Source: Oceanicola sp. 502str15 (GTDB lineage: Bacteria > Pseudomonadota > Alphaproteobacteria > Rhodobacterales > Rhodobacteraceae). From it: 64,000 nucleotides of DNA. The notes beneath the pieces are model-generated. The model saw nothing but the letters and a program-made list of their open reading frames with translations, had not been told where the DNA came from and ran no database searches. The stretch is from NCBI RefSeq assembly GCF_024105635.1, contig NZ_WYDQ01000001.1, positions 2,170,001 through 2,234,000 on the forward strand, read 5' to 3'. The position numbers were made by a program, and so were the translations under genes. Shown one piece after another: positions 53,919 to 63,597 of this stretch. Position 1 is the stretch's first letter; every line of letters starts with the position of its first letter.

Positions 53919-54785
53919 ATGAACGCACCCGTGAGAGAGATGGAAGAGAGCTACCACTACCAGGTCATGCGCCGCGCGCTCGATGTGATCGACGGGGCGG
54001 AGGGCACGTTGACGCTCGAGGCGCTGGCGGGGGAGATGCGGATGTCTCCGGCGCATTTCCAGCGGATGTTCAGCCAGTGGGTGGGGGTCAGCCCGAAGCG
54101 GTATCAGCAATACCTGACCCTGGGCCACGCCAAGTCGCTGCTGCGCGAGCGGTTCACCACGCTGGAGGCGGCGGACTCGGTGGGGCTTTCGGGCTCGGGG
54201 CGGCTGCATGACCTGTTTTTGCGCTGGGAGGCGATGAGCCCGGGAGAATATGCGCGGGGCGCGGCGGGGCTGGAAATTCGCTGGGGCTGGTTCGAGAGCC
54301 CCTTTGGCCCGGCGCTGGTGATGGGCACCGAGAAAGGCATCTGCGGCATTGCGCTGGCCGCCGAGATGGGGCCGGAGGCGGCGATGGACGATCTGCGGGG
54401 CCGCTGGCCGGGCGCGGTCTTCATCGAAGACCCGATGGCGCTGCGGCCATGGGTGCTGGGGGCCTTCGGGGCGGAGGGCCGGGTGGAGGAGACGCCGCTC
54501 TACCTCATTGGCGCGCCGTTCCAGATCAAGGTCTGGGAGGCGCTGATGCGGGTGCCCACGGGCCATGTGACCACCTATTCCGAGATCGCCAAGGCGGTCG
54601 GTTCGCCCAAGGCGGTGCGGGCAGTGGGCACGGCGGTGGGGCGCAACCCGGTGAGCTGGCTCATCCCCTGCCATCGCGCGATGCGCAAATCGGGCGGCAT
54701 GGGCGGCTATCACTGGGGGGTTCCGGTGAAGCGGGCGATGCTGGCCTGGGAAGCGGCGCGCAGCGAAGGGCGGGCGGCGGGCTGA
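53919..54785 (+). CDS. Ada-like AraC-MGMT fusion methyltransferase
   Basis: A 288-residue fusion of an AraC-type helix-turn-helix (about 10-100, with LTLEALAGEMRMSPAHFQRM) to an O6-alkylguanine-DNA alkyltransferase (about 120-285) whose acceptor Cys lies in PCHRAMRKSGG. It lacks the N-terminal Ada phosphotriester domain with its four cysteines, so the methyl-phosphotriester switch of E. coli Ada is absent. Its ATG follows AAGGAG. It may activate repair genes by another signal. It diverges from nth. Confidence 0.9.
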   Translation: MNAPVREMEESYHYQVMRRALDVIDGAEGTLTLEALAGEMRMSPAHFQRMFSQWVGVSPKRYQQYLTLGHAKSLLRERFTTLEAADSVGLSGSGRLHDLFLRWEAMSPGEYARGAAGLEIRWGWFESPFGPALVMGTEKGICGIALAAEMGPEAAMDDLRGRWPGAVFIEDPMALRPWVLGAFGAEGRVEETPLYLIGAPFQIKVWEALMRVPTGHVTTYSEIAKAVGSPKAVRAVGTAVGRNPVSWLIPCHRAMRKSGGMGGYHWGVPVKRAMLAWEAARSEGRAAG

Positions 54786-54986
54786 GGCGGCGCAATCACG
54801 TCATGTGACAATCGCCCCGGTGGCTGAAACATTCGCCCCCGTCGGCGGGCGATTTTCTGCTCAAGGCGGGCGGATCACGCAAAAACGAGTTGGCCCTGTC
54901 ACATTTTGAAGGAACGAAGCTGCGCAGAGGGCGTTAAAGCCCCGACGTCCATGGGGACCAACACGACAACAAGGACCGTAGCAGAC

Positions 54987-55622
54987 ATGATCCGCAACAC
55001 ACTTATGATTTCCGCCGCCGCCGCAACCTTTCTGGCCGGCTGTGAGGGCGTAGGCCCGAAAACCCAGAACGGCGCCCTTGCCGGGGCCGCCGTTGGTGCG
55101 CTGGCCGGCGTGGCGCTTGGCGATGACGAGGAAAGCCGCCGCCGCGGTGCCGTGCTCGGGGCCGCCGCAGGCGCTGCCGTGGGCGGGGCCATTGGCGCCA
55201 ACCTCGACAAGCAGGCGCGCGAGCTCGACAACAACCTCGACGGCCGCATCAAGGTGGTGAACACCGGCGACCGGCTGATCGTGACCATGCCGCAGGATAT
55301 CCTGTTCGCGACCGACAGCACCGCGCTGAACGCGACGCTTCAGGATGACCTCTACACGCTGGCCCGGTCGCTGAACGACTACCCGAACACCACCGTTCAG
55401 GTCGTCGGCCACACCGACAACACCGGCTCTGCCGCCTACAACCAGGACCTGTCGGAGCGCCGCGCTCTGGCCGTGCGTTCGGTGCTGCTGAACGGCGGCG
55501 TCAGCTCGGGCCGGGTTCAGGCCTTCGGCCGTGGCGAGAGCCAGCCGATCGCGTCGAACCAGTCGACCTCGGGCCGGGCGCAGAACCGCCGCGTCGAGAT
55601 CGTCATCATTCCGAACACCTAA
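54987..55622 (+). CDS. OmpA-family outer-membrane lipoprotein
   Basis: A 211-residue lipoprotein. The lipobox LAGC places the acylated Cys near residue 19. Two glycine-zipper segments (about 30-75, GALAGAAVGALAGVALG and AVLGAAAGAAVGGAIG) are followed by an OmpA-like peptidoglycan-binding domain with VGHTDNTGSAAYNQDLSERR. This matches the YiaD/OmpA-lipoprotein type. It tethers the outer membrane to peptidoglycan. A 201-bp region upstream probably holds its promoter. Confidence 0.92.
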   Translation: MIRNTLMISAAAATFLAGCEGVGPKTQNGALAGAAVGALAGVALGDDEESRRRGAVLGAAAGAAVGGAIGANLDKQARELDNNLDGRIKVVNTGDRLIVTMPQDILFATDSTALNATLQDDLYTLARSLNDYPNTTVQVVGHTDNTGSAAYNQDLSERRALAVRSVLLNGGVSSGRVQAFGRGESQPIASNQSTSGRAQNRRVEIVIIPNT

Positions 55623-55715
55623 TGCGATTTCGGACCGGGGCTTGTCCCTGCCCCGCTCCGTCTTAGCCCCCGCCCTGCCTGTGGCGGGGGCACCTTGCCC
55701 CCTCCCCCCGGAACG

Positions 55716-55734
55716 TGGTCAGATCACCTGACCA
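55716..55734. promoter_or_regulatory. palindromic operator upstream of the FadR/GntR gene
   Basis: TGGTCAGATCACCTGACCA is a perfect 7-bp inverted repeat around ATCAC. TGGTC-GACCA half-sites are characteristic of PdhR/LldR/FadR-type regulators. It lies 19 bp before the start codon of the regulator itself, so autorepression is likely. Confidence 0.8.
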
Positions 55735-55753
55735 ATTTCCGGGGGGCTTTTTC

Positions 55754-56512
55754 ATGCCATTCCATCCTGTCAACGCCGCCCGCCTCAGCGAGGCGGTCGT
55801 GGAGCAGATCGAGCTGTTGATCCTGCGCGGCGTGCTGCGTCCGGGGGAGCGGCTGCCTGCCGAGCGCGACCTTGCGGAGCGCATGGGGGTGTCGCGCCCG
55901 TCGCTGCGCGAGGCGCTGGGGGCGTTGCAGGACAAGGGGTTGCTGGAGGCCCGGGCCGGGGCCGGGGTGTTTGTGCCCGAGGGGCTGCGCTCGGTCTTTC
56001 CGCCGGCGCTGGTGCGGCTGTTTGCCGGGCATCGGGAGGCGGTGGAGGATTACATCGGGTTTCGGCGCGACCTTGAGGGGCAGGCGGCGGCGCGGGCTGC
56101 GGTGCATGGCACGGCGGGCGATCACGAGGGGATTGCGCGCGCGCTGGCCGCGATGGAGGCCGCCCACGGGCGGCGCGGCTCGGCGGAGGAAGAGGCCGAG
56201 CTGGATGCGGGCTTTCACATGGCGATCCTTGAATCGGCCCATAACGTGGTGCTGCTGCACATGATGCGGGCGATGTTCGGGCTGCTGCGCGAAGGCGTGT
56301 TCTACAACCGGCAGATCATGTTCCGCAATCAGCCCACGCGCGAGCGCCTGCTGGAGCAGCACCGGGCGATTGCCAGCGCCGTGCTCGGCCGCGACCCGGA
56401 GGCGGCGCGGGGCGCGGTAGAGGCGCATCTGGATTTCGTCGAGCAAGCGCTGGCCGAGCAGGTCAGGGCCGAGGGGCATGACGCGGTGGCCCGGCAGCGG
56501 CTGGAGCGGTAG
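55754..56512 (+). CDS. FadR/GntR-family regulator (PdhR/LldR-like)
   Basis: A 252-residue regulator with a winged HTH (LPAERDLAERMGVSRPSLRE, about 35-54) and an FCD ligand domain with the metal-binding pattern DAGFHMAILESAHNVVLLHM. The relatives with this FCD sequence sense lactate, pyruvate or glycolate. The ATG at 55754 was chosen because the upstream GTG at 55715 lies inside the operator palindrome. Its targets other than itself are not evident in the window. Confidence 0.88.
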   Translation: MPFHPVNAARLSEAVVEQIELLILRGVLRPGERLPAERDLAERMGVSRPSLREALGALQDKGLLEARAGAGVFVPEGLRSVFPPALVRLFAGHREAVEDYIGFRRDLEGQAAARAAVHGTAGDHEGIARALAAMEAAHGRRGSAEEEAELDAGFHMAILESAHNVVLLHMMRAMFGLLREGVFYNRQIMFRNQPTRERLLEQHRAIASAVLGRDPEAARGAVEAHLDFVEQALAEQVRAEGHDAVARQRLER

Positions 56513-56520
56513 CCCGCGCG

Positions 56521-57510
56521 TCAGCCGAAGCGTTCGGCCCAGGTGGGCAGCGTGTCGGCCGGTGCCGGGGTGGCGTGGTAGACGCCGCGCGCGATGGCGC
56601 GGGCGAGGCAGGTTGCGGCGGCGTGGCCGATGCGCAGCGCGTCCCAGTCGGGGTCGGGCAGCGGCTTCTGGCCAGTGGCGGCGCCGAACACTAGATCGCC
56701 GTCGAAAGGCGTGTGGGAGGGCACAAGGGCGCGGGCCATGCCGTCATGGGCGGCCACCGCCATGCGCAGGCATTGCGCCTTGTCGAGCGCGGCATCGGTG
56801 GCGACGATGGCGATGGTGGTGGCCTCGCCTGCGATTTTCTCCAGCGAGGGCTCGTAGCCCGGGTCGGTGCGCTCGGGGCCGCCGAGGCCGCCGAATTCCT
56901 CGCCCATTTCCCAGGCCCCGGCCCAGAAGCGCGGACCGCGGCCCTCGGTGGCCGCGCCGACCGCATTGACCCCCACCAGCGCCCCCACGGTGATGCCGCT
57001 TTCGAGCACCACGGAGGCCGAGCCGAGCCCGCCCTTCAGCGTGGCGGTGGTGGCGCCGGTGCCGCAGCCGACCGAGCCGAGCCGGAAGCTGCCGCCCGCC
57101 GCATCGAGCGCCATGCGGCCCAAGGATTTGTAGGGGTTGTCCTTCCAGCCCTTGTCGCCGCCGTTCAGCAGGTCGAACAGGATGGCGCCGGGCACGATGG
57201 GCACGCGGGCCTCGCCCACCTGATAGCCCCTGCCCTGCGCCCGCAGCCCGTCGGCCACGCCGGAGGCGGCATCGAGCCCGAAGGCGGAGCCGCCGGAGAG
57301 CACGAGGGCATCGACCTTTTGCACCAGCTTGTCGGGGGCGAGCAGATCGGTTTCGCGGGTGCCGGGCGCGCCGCCCATGACGTGGACGGCGGCGGTGAAG
57401 GGCGCGTCGCCCACCAGCGCGGTGACGCCGGACTTGACCTGCGCGTTGGTGGCATTGCCGACCCGGAGGCCGGCAACATCGGTGATCAGATTGCGTGGAC
57501 CCGGCTGCAT
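56521..57510 (-). CDS. P1-family (DmpA-like) peptidase
   Basis: A 329-residue member of the P1/DmpA family of self-processing aminopeptidases, related to nylon-oligomer hydrolases. The patterns LRVGNATNAQVKSGVTAL, LSGGSAFGLDAASGVADGL and VGCGTGATTATLKGGLGSAS match. The ATG at 57510 precedes the family start PRNLITDVAGLRVGN. The reactive N-terminal nucleophile cannot be placed with certainty by eye. It is convergent with the FadR-type gene. Confidence 0.88.
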   Translation of the reverse strand: MQPGPRNLITDVAGLRVGNATNAQVKSGVTALVGDAPFTAAVHVMGGAPGTRETDLLAPDKLVQKVDALVLSGGSAFGLDAASGVADGLRAQGRGYQVGEARVPIVPGAILFDLLNGGDKGWKDNPYKSLGRMALDAAGGSFRLGSVGCGTGATTATLKGGLGSASVVLESGITVGALVGVNAVGAATEGRGPRFWAGAWEMGEEFGGLGGPERTDPGYEPSLEKIAGEATTIAIVATDAALDKAQCLRMAVAAHDGMARALVPSHTPFDGDLVFGAATGQKPLPDPDWDALRIGHAAATCLARAIARGVYHATPAPADTLPTWAERFG

Positions 57511-57586
57511 CGTTACCCCCTTGAACCCCTGTGGAATTTCTCCCCGATGTGGGCGGGCCACGCAAGGACCAAGAGGCGCGCGGCGC

Positions 57587-58027
57587 TCAGGTTCCGGCCC
57601 GCGCGGGCAGCTCGAAGGCGCCGTGGTAGGTGAGGCGCGGGGTGTCGTCGAGCACGAAGGGGAAGCCGCCCATGGCCGCCTCGTCGATCACCACCACGGT
57701 ATCCGATCCGGCGGTGATGTGGCGCACGTCCAGCAGCATTTCGCCCGCAAACACCCGCTCGAGCAGCGGCTCCGCCCCGCTGCCATGGCCCATCTGCACA
57801 TGGGCCGGGTCGATGAAGGCCCCGGGCAGATCGACGGTCAGGGGCGCGGGGGCATCGGACACCGGCCCCTCCATCGGCGGCATGACGTAGCCCATGGCCT
57901 CGGCCTCGCTGCCGAGGATGCCCGAGAACAGGTGCACCCGGCGCGTGCCAGGGGGCAGCGGCGCGGCGCGATGGGCCTCGGGGCGGGAGGCGAGGCCGAG
58001 CAGGCGGGCGATGAGGCGCAGGAGCAT
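57587..58027 (-). CDS. hypothetical protein downstream of the cytochrome-b-like gene
   Basis: A 146-residue protein I do not recognise. A short hydrophobic, basic N-terminus (MLLRLIARLLGLASR) could be a membrane anchor, and a soluble domain follows with HLFSGILGSEAEAMGYVMPP, VFAGEMLLDVRHI and VVVIDEAAMGGFPFVLDD. No cysteines are present. It starts 10 bp after the cytochrome-b-like gene, so they are probably one transcript and functionally linked. Confidence 0.65.
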   Translation of the reverse strand: MLLRLIARLLGLASRPEAHRAAPLPPGTRRVHLFSGILGSEAEAMGYVMPPMEGPVSDAPAPLTVDLPGAFIDPAHVQMGHGSGAEPLLERVFAGEMLLDVRHITAGSDTVVVIDEAAMGGFPFVLDDTPRLTYHGAFELPARAGT

Positions 58028-58036
58028 GGCGCGAGC

Positions 58037-58939
58037 CTAGGCCGGAGGCGGCGCGCGGCGCAAGCGGCGCGAGGCGAGCGGGAAGCCGAGGAGGAAGAGC
58101 GCGAAATAGGCTGCGGTGAGGGCGAGCGCGCCGGTTTGCACCCCCGGTGTGGGGGGCATGGCGCCGAGCACCAGAAGCCCGAGGAGGCAGAGCGCGATGG
58201 CCACGGTGATGGCGGCGCTGGCCGGTCTTTCGGGCAGGGGGGAGCCGGGGTGACGGTCGAGCCAGGGGAGCGCGGTCCAGACGGCGAGCGCCGCCAGCAG
58301 GAGCACGACGCCCGCTGCCTTGTGCGGCAGGGCGCGCAGGATGGCGTAGAACGGCAGCATCCAGGTGTCGGGGAGGATATGGGCCGGGGTGGCGAGGGGC
58401 CCGGGTGCGGGGGCGCCGAGCGGGCTGGCGGCGAAAGGCCCGGGCAAGGGCGCGGCGGGAGGCGTGGTGAGGAGGAGTGCGGCGGCGAGCGCCAACAGGG
58501 TGGCGAGCAGGGGGAGGCGGCGGATCTGCCAGAGCGCGCAGAGGTGCCAGAGCAGAACCGCCAGCACGGCCAGCGGCAGGAGCAGCGGAGAGGTGAAGGG
58601 GGCCGCGAGCCAGGCCAGCCCCCGGGCGGCGAGGAAGAAGCCGAGCTGGCCCATGGGGAGCAGGTAGCCGAGGAAGCCCAGCGCGACGGCGAGCAGCGCG
58701 AAGCTGGTGAGGGCGACCCAGGTGGCGCGATGCGGCCGCCCGTGCAGCCCGGTGAGGGCGCCGAGCGCGATCAGGGCGAACAGCAGGGGTTCGGTCAGGC
58801 CGGTCACACGGCGCAGGAGCAGCCCGAACAGCCCCGGATCGCCGCCCGTTGCGCTCCAGAGGCCCCAGCCGAGGAGCAGCAGCGCCAGAAGCCCGGCCAC
58901 CCCGTGCACCACCGCCCACCAGGCTGCGGGCAGGGTCAT
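58037..58939 (-). CDS. degenerate cytochrome b homologue
   Basis: A 300-residue polytopic membrane protein with clear similarity to bc1 cytochrome b: FLGYLLPMGQLGFF matches FxGYVLPWGQMSFW, TPAHILPDTWMLPFYAILRA matches TPxHIVPEWYFLPFYAILRA, and ALPWLDR and LGAMPP match later blocks. Of the four haem-ligand histidines, only the one in LLWHLCALW aligns. PEWY is replaced by PDTW. It is about 130 residues shorter than cytochrome b. Its ATG overlaps the SDR stop. It is unlikely to work as a normal quinol oxidase subunit. Confidence 0.72.
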   Translation of the reverse strand: MTLPAAWWAVVHGVAGLLALLLLGWGLWSATGGDPGLFGLLLRRVTGLTEPLLFALIALGALTGLHGRPHRATWVALTSFALLAVALGFLGYLLPMGQLGFFLAARGLAWLAAPFTSPLLLPLAVLAVLLWHLCALWQIRRLPLLATLLALAAALLLTTPPAAPLPGPFAASPLGAPAPGPLATPAHILPDTWMLPFYAILRALPHKAAGVVLLLAALAVWTALPWLDRHPGSPLPERPASAAITVAIALCLLGLLVLGAMPPTPGVQTGALALTAAYFALFLLGFPLASRRLRRAPPPA

Positions 58940-59664
58940 ATGCACCGCCCGCCGTCGACCTCCAGGGCGGTGCCCGTGATCATCCCGGCCTCGTCGGAGC
59001 AGAGAAAGGCCGCCGCCGCGCCGAGGTCTTCGGGGGTGGAGAACCGCCCGAGGGGGATGGTGGCGAGGAACTTGGCGCGCATCTCGGGGGTGTCTTCGCC
59101 CATGAAGCTGGCGAGGAGCGGGGTTTCGCCCGCGACCGGGCAGAGCGCGTTGACGCGGACACCGGCGGGCGCAAGCTCGACGGCCATGGCCTTGGTGGCG
59201 GTGATGACCCAGCCCTTGGAGGCGTTGTACCAGTTGAGCCGGGGCCGGGGCGAGAGGCCGGCGGTGGAGGCGATGTTGAGCACCGCGCCTGCCCCCCTGC
59301 CCTTCATCGCGGCAATCACGGTGCGGGCGGAGAGGTAGATGGACTTCATGTTGATCGCGGCGACCCGGTCGAAGTCTTCTTCGGAGACCTCCTCCATCGG
59401 GGCGGGAAGGTGGGTGACGCCGGCGTTGTTGACGAGGATGTCCGCCGCCCCGGCCGCTTCGGCGCAGGCCTCCCAGTCGGCAAGGCGGGCCACGTCCATG
59501 GCGAGGGCCTGCCCGCCGATCCGGCTGGCGACACTGGCCGCCGCCTCGGCGTTGATGTCGGTGACGAGCACCTGTGCCCCCTCGGCGGCGAACTTGGCCG
59601 CGATGCCCGCGCCGAAGCCGGAGCCGCCGCCGGTGACGATGGCGCGTTTTCCCTCAAGTCGCAT
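58936..59664 (-). CDS. SDR-family oxidoreductase
   Basis: A 242-residue classical short-chain dehydrogenase. [12 protein letters not shown] (about 11-22) binds the nucleotide, NNAGVTHL (about 79) and the catalytic [15 protein letters not shown] (about 145-159) follow, with an intact C-terminal VDGGRCI. It resembles 3-oxoacyl-ACP reductase or glucose dehydrogenase-like SDRs without a decisive substrate clue. It is the first gene of the operon that includes the cytochrome-b-like gene, whose start overlaps its stop. Confidence 0.88.
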   Translation of the reverse strand: MRLEGKRAIVTGGGSGFGAGIAAKFAAEGAQVLVTDINAEAAASVASRIGGQALAMDVARLADWEACAEAAGAADILVNNAGVTHLPAPMEEVSEEDFDRVAAINMKSIYLSARTVIAAMKGRGAGAVLNIASTAGLSPRPRLNWYNASKGWVITATKAMAVELAPAGVRVNALCPVAGETPLLASFMGEDTPEMRAKFLATIPLGRFSTPEDLGAAAAFLCSDEAGMITGTALEVDGGRCI

Positions 59665-59743
59665 GAACTTTCCTCCCCTGTGTCGGGCGAATGAGAGGGC
59701 AAGGCGCGGCGTGGTGCAAGGGCAAGTGGGGCGCGGAACGCAA

Positions 59744-59765
59744 GGCGGGGCCCGAAGGCCCCGCC
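59744..59765 (-). terminator. terminator downstream of leuA
   Basis: On the minus strand GGCGGGGCC and GGCCCCGCC pair perfectly over 9 bp around a TTCG tetraloop, 32 bp past the leuA stop. Only two T residues follow directly, so termination may be partial, but the stable UUCG hairpin is typical. Confidence 0.75.
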
Positions 59766-59796
59766 GGTCTGGCTGTGGTGACGGCTTGGGGCTGGG

Positions 59797-61362
<1,566 letters not shown>

Positions 61363-61407
61363 GGGAGTAACTCTCTGGCTTGCTGTTCTTTGGATCTGCT
61401 GTGCTTT

Positions 61408-61456
61408 GGCGCGTCTATACCTCTGAGCGGTCGCGCCGAAAAGGCACGCTCAGAGG
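61408..61456 (-). promoter_or_regulatory. competing hairpins in the leuA leader
   Basis: On the minus strand CCTCTGAGCG (61456-61447) pairs perfectly with CGCTCAGAGG (61429-61420), with a further five-pair inner helix. GGCGCG (61437-61432) in that hairpin can alternatively pair with CGCGCC (61413-61408). The first arm contains the last codons and stop of the leucine-rich frame. The two structures exclude each other, as in an attenuator. No T-run follows, so the mechanism may be translational. Confidence 0.6.
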
Positions 61457-61581
61457 CAGGTAAGCAGAAGAAGCAGGCCGGCAAGCGGCAGGGCGACAAC
61501 AGCGAGAAGGGGAAGCCGGGTGGCTTCCTCCTGACGGGCGATGGCGATGGCCCGGGGCTGGTTGTGGCGCTGTTGCGTCAT
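61450..61581 (-). CDS. candidate leucine leader peptide upstream of leuA (43 aa)
   Basis: The frame MTQQRHNQPRAIAIARQ... (43 residues) ends 87 bp before the leuA ATG. Its last 21 residues contain 11 leucines, with five consecutive Leu codons (36-40: CTG CTT CTT CTG CTT). A TATAAC hexamer (61595-61590) lies 8 nt before the ATG, so the transcript would be leaderless or carry about 2 nt; no ribosome-binding site is present. The stop codon lies in one arm of a strong hairpin. It could instead be a small membrane protein. Confidence 0.6.
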   Translation of the reverse strand: MTQQRHNQPRAIAIARQEEATRLPLLAVVALPLAGLLLLLTCL

Positions 61582-61668
61582 GGGGGCCAGTTATACGCGG
61601 GGAATCGGAAAAGGAAAGTGGAGATTTCCGGCCGCGGCGGGATCGGCGGGATTGCGGGGCGGGTGCGC

Positions 61669-62121
61669 TCAGGCGGGCGGGTGGATCAGGGGCTTGAGCC
61701 CGGCGGGGAAGAGCGCGGGGCCGGTGGTGTCGAGGGTGGCGAACTCGACCCAGCGCGCGGTGAAGAGCAGGCCGTTGTCTTCACGGGCCTCGATGGTGTT
61801 GGCGGTCATGTGGGGGCCCGGCGGGAGGGTGACGGGGGCGGCGAAGACCACCTCGTGGCCCGGTTCGCCCTCGTGGGTGTAGATATTCTCGAGCGCGACC
61901 GGGGGGCCGGCGATAGCGACCTCGAGGCCGAACTCCTCGGCCCATTCGCGGCGCAGGGCCACCTGCCAGCTTTCGCCGAATTCCACGCCGCCGCCGGGCG
62001 GGCGCACGCCCTTGAGCCGCCCGGCATCGTCGCGCACCTCGGCCGCAAGCAGCGCGGTGCCGCGCCATGCGAGGCCGATGGCGAGAACGCGGATCCGCGG
62101 GAGTGGGCGCCAGGTGGTCAT
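61669..62121 (-). CDS. NUDIX hydrolase
   Basis: A 150-residue Nudix hydrolase. The Nudix box GGGVEFGES...REWAEEFGL (about 42-65) has the expected Gly, Glu, Arg-Glu and Glu-Glu pattern. The substrate is not indicated. It lies upstream of the leuA leader on the same strand, with about 87 bp between its stop and the leader start. Confidence 0.9.
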   Translation of the reverse strand: MTTWRPLPRIRVLAIGLAWRGTALLAAEVRDDAGRLKGVRPPGGGVEFGESWQVALRREWAEEFGLEVAIAGPPVALENIYTHEGEPGHEVVFAAPVTLPPGPHMTANTIEAREDNGLLFTARWVEFATLDTTGPALFPAGLKPLIHPPA

Positions 62122-62183
62122 GCGGCGGGACTAGCACGGCCGCCGGGGCGAGGCGAGATGGATGGTGGGGCGGCTGGCGAGGG

Positions 62184-63386
62184 TCAGACCACGTTGCGTT
62201 CCGGGCCGTAGGGGAAGCCGGTGATGTTCTCGGCCCCCTCCTCGGTGATGATAAGGATGTCGTGCTCGCGGTAGCCCCCTGCCCCGGGAATGCCTTCGGG
62301 GATGGTCAGCATCGGCTCCATCGAGATCACCATGCCCGGTTGCAGCACCGTGTCGATATCTTCGCGCAGCTCCAGCCCGGCCTCGCGGCCATAGTAGTGC
62401 GACAGCAGGCCGAAGGAATGGCCGTAGCCGAAGCTGCGATACTTCAGCAGGTCGCTCTCGGCGTAGAAGGCGTTGAGCCGTTCCGTCACCTCGTTGCAGC
62501 GCGCGCCGGGCTTGAGCAGCGACAGGCCGAGTTCGTGGGCTGCCACGTTGGCCTGCCAGAAGCCGAGCGAGGCCGGGTCGACCTCGCCCAGAAAGAGGGT
62601 GCGTTCGAGGGCGGTGTAATAGCCCGAGATCATGGGAAAGCAGTTGAGGCTGAGGATGTCGCCGCGCTGGAGCGCCCGGGAGGTGACCGGGTTGTGCGCC
62701 CCGTCGGTGTTGAGGCCGGACTGGAACCAGACCCAGGTGTCGCGATACTCGGCATCGGGGAAGCTGCGGGCGATTTCGGCCTCCATCGCGTCGCGGCCCG
62801 CCATGGCCACGTCGATCTCGCGCACGCCGCGCCCGATGGCGTTGCGGATCGCCGCGCCGCCGAGGTCTGCGATGCGGGCGCCCTCGCGGATCAGGGCGAT
62901 CTCGGCCGGGCTCTTGACCATGCGCAGGGCCATGACTTGCCCGGCGATGTCGACCGAGACCGGGGCGAGGAAACTCTCCATCGCCGCGCGCTGGGCAACG
63001 GTCAGGTGATCGCCCTCGAAGCCGAGCACCCGGCCCTCGCCGGTGACATGGGCCACCGCGCGCCAGAAGTTGTCTCTGGCCCAGTCGGTATAGGTGAGCG
63101 CCTCGCCGTGGCAGCGCCGGGCCGGTTGGCCGCCGTCGATGCCGGCGCTGATGACGACGGAGGTGCGGGGTGTGACGACGAGGCCGAAGGGGCGGCCGAA
63201 GGCACAATAGAGGAAGCCCGAGTAGTAGGCGATGTTGTGCATCGAGGTGAAGAGCACCGCCTCGACGCCGGCCTCATCCATCACCGCGCGGAGCCGGGCA
63301 AGGCGGCCTTCATACTCCTCAGGCGAAAAGGGGAGCGGGGCCTTGGGGCCGTTGTCGAAGCGGTAAAAGGCGGGGCGGTCTGTCAT
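62184..63386 (-). CDS. creatinase (creatine amidinohydrolase)
   Basis: A 400-residue M24 (aminopeptidase P-like) family protein that cleaves creatine to sarcosine and urea. The sequence matches creatinase throughout: FTSMHNIAYYSGFLYCAFGR (about 46-65), DIGGQPxRR-like DGGQPARRCHGE, DTWVWFQSGLNTDGAHNPVT, CFPMISGYYTALERTLFLG and GYGHSFGLLSHYYGREAGLE. Creatinase lacks the metal centre of its peptidase relatives. The ATG at 63386 follows GGAAAGG. Its urea would feed the urease in the same window. Confidence 0.9.
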   Translation of the reverse strand: MTDRPAFYRFDNGPKAPLPFSPEEYEGRLARLRAVMDEAGVEAVLFTSMHNIAYYSGFLYCAFGRPFGLVVTPRTSVVISAGIDGGQPARRCHGEALTYTDWARDNFWRAVAHVTGEGRVLGFEGDHLTVAQRAAMESFLAPVSVDIAGQVMALRMVKSPAEIALIREGARIADLGGAAIRNAIGRGVREIDVAMAGRDAMEAEIARSFPDAEYRDTWVWFQSGLNTDGAHNPVTSRALQRGDILSLNCFPMISGYYTALERTLFLGEVDPASLGFWQANVAAHELGLSLLKPGARCNEVTERLNAFYAESDLLKYRSFGYGHSFGLLSHYYGREAGLELREDIDTVLQPGMVISMEPMLTIPEGIPGAGGYREHDILIITEEGAENITGFPYGPERNVV

Positions 63387-63597
63387 CTGGTGCCTTTCCG
63401 GGCCGCTTGCAGGGCCCATTCGGTCAGGAATGGTCCCGGCGTTCAGGACGGAGAAGGCCCGTGCGGGGGTGACGCCATCACCCCGGGCGCGGGCAGAGTG
63501 GCATGGAGCGCGGGCGGTGCCAAGCCCGCAGGGCGCAATGCGCCCGCCCTGCCCGGCCCCACTTCCCCCCGCCGGGTCAATCGCTTAGCGTCCCTCC

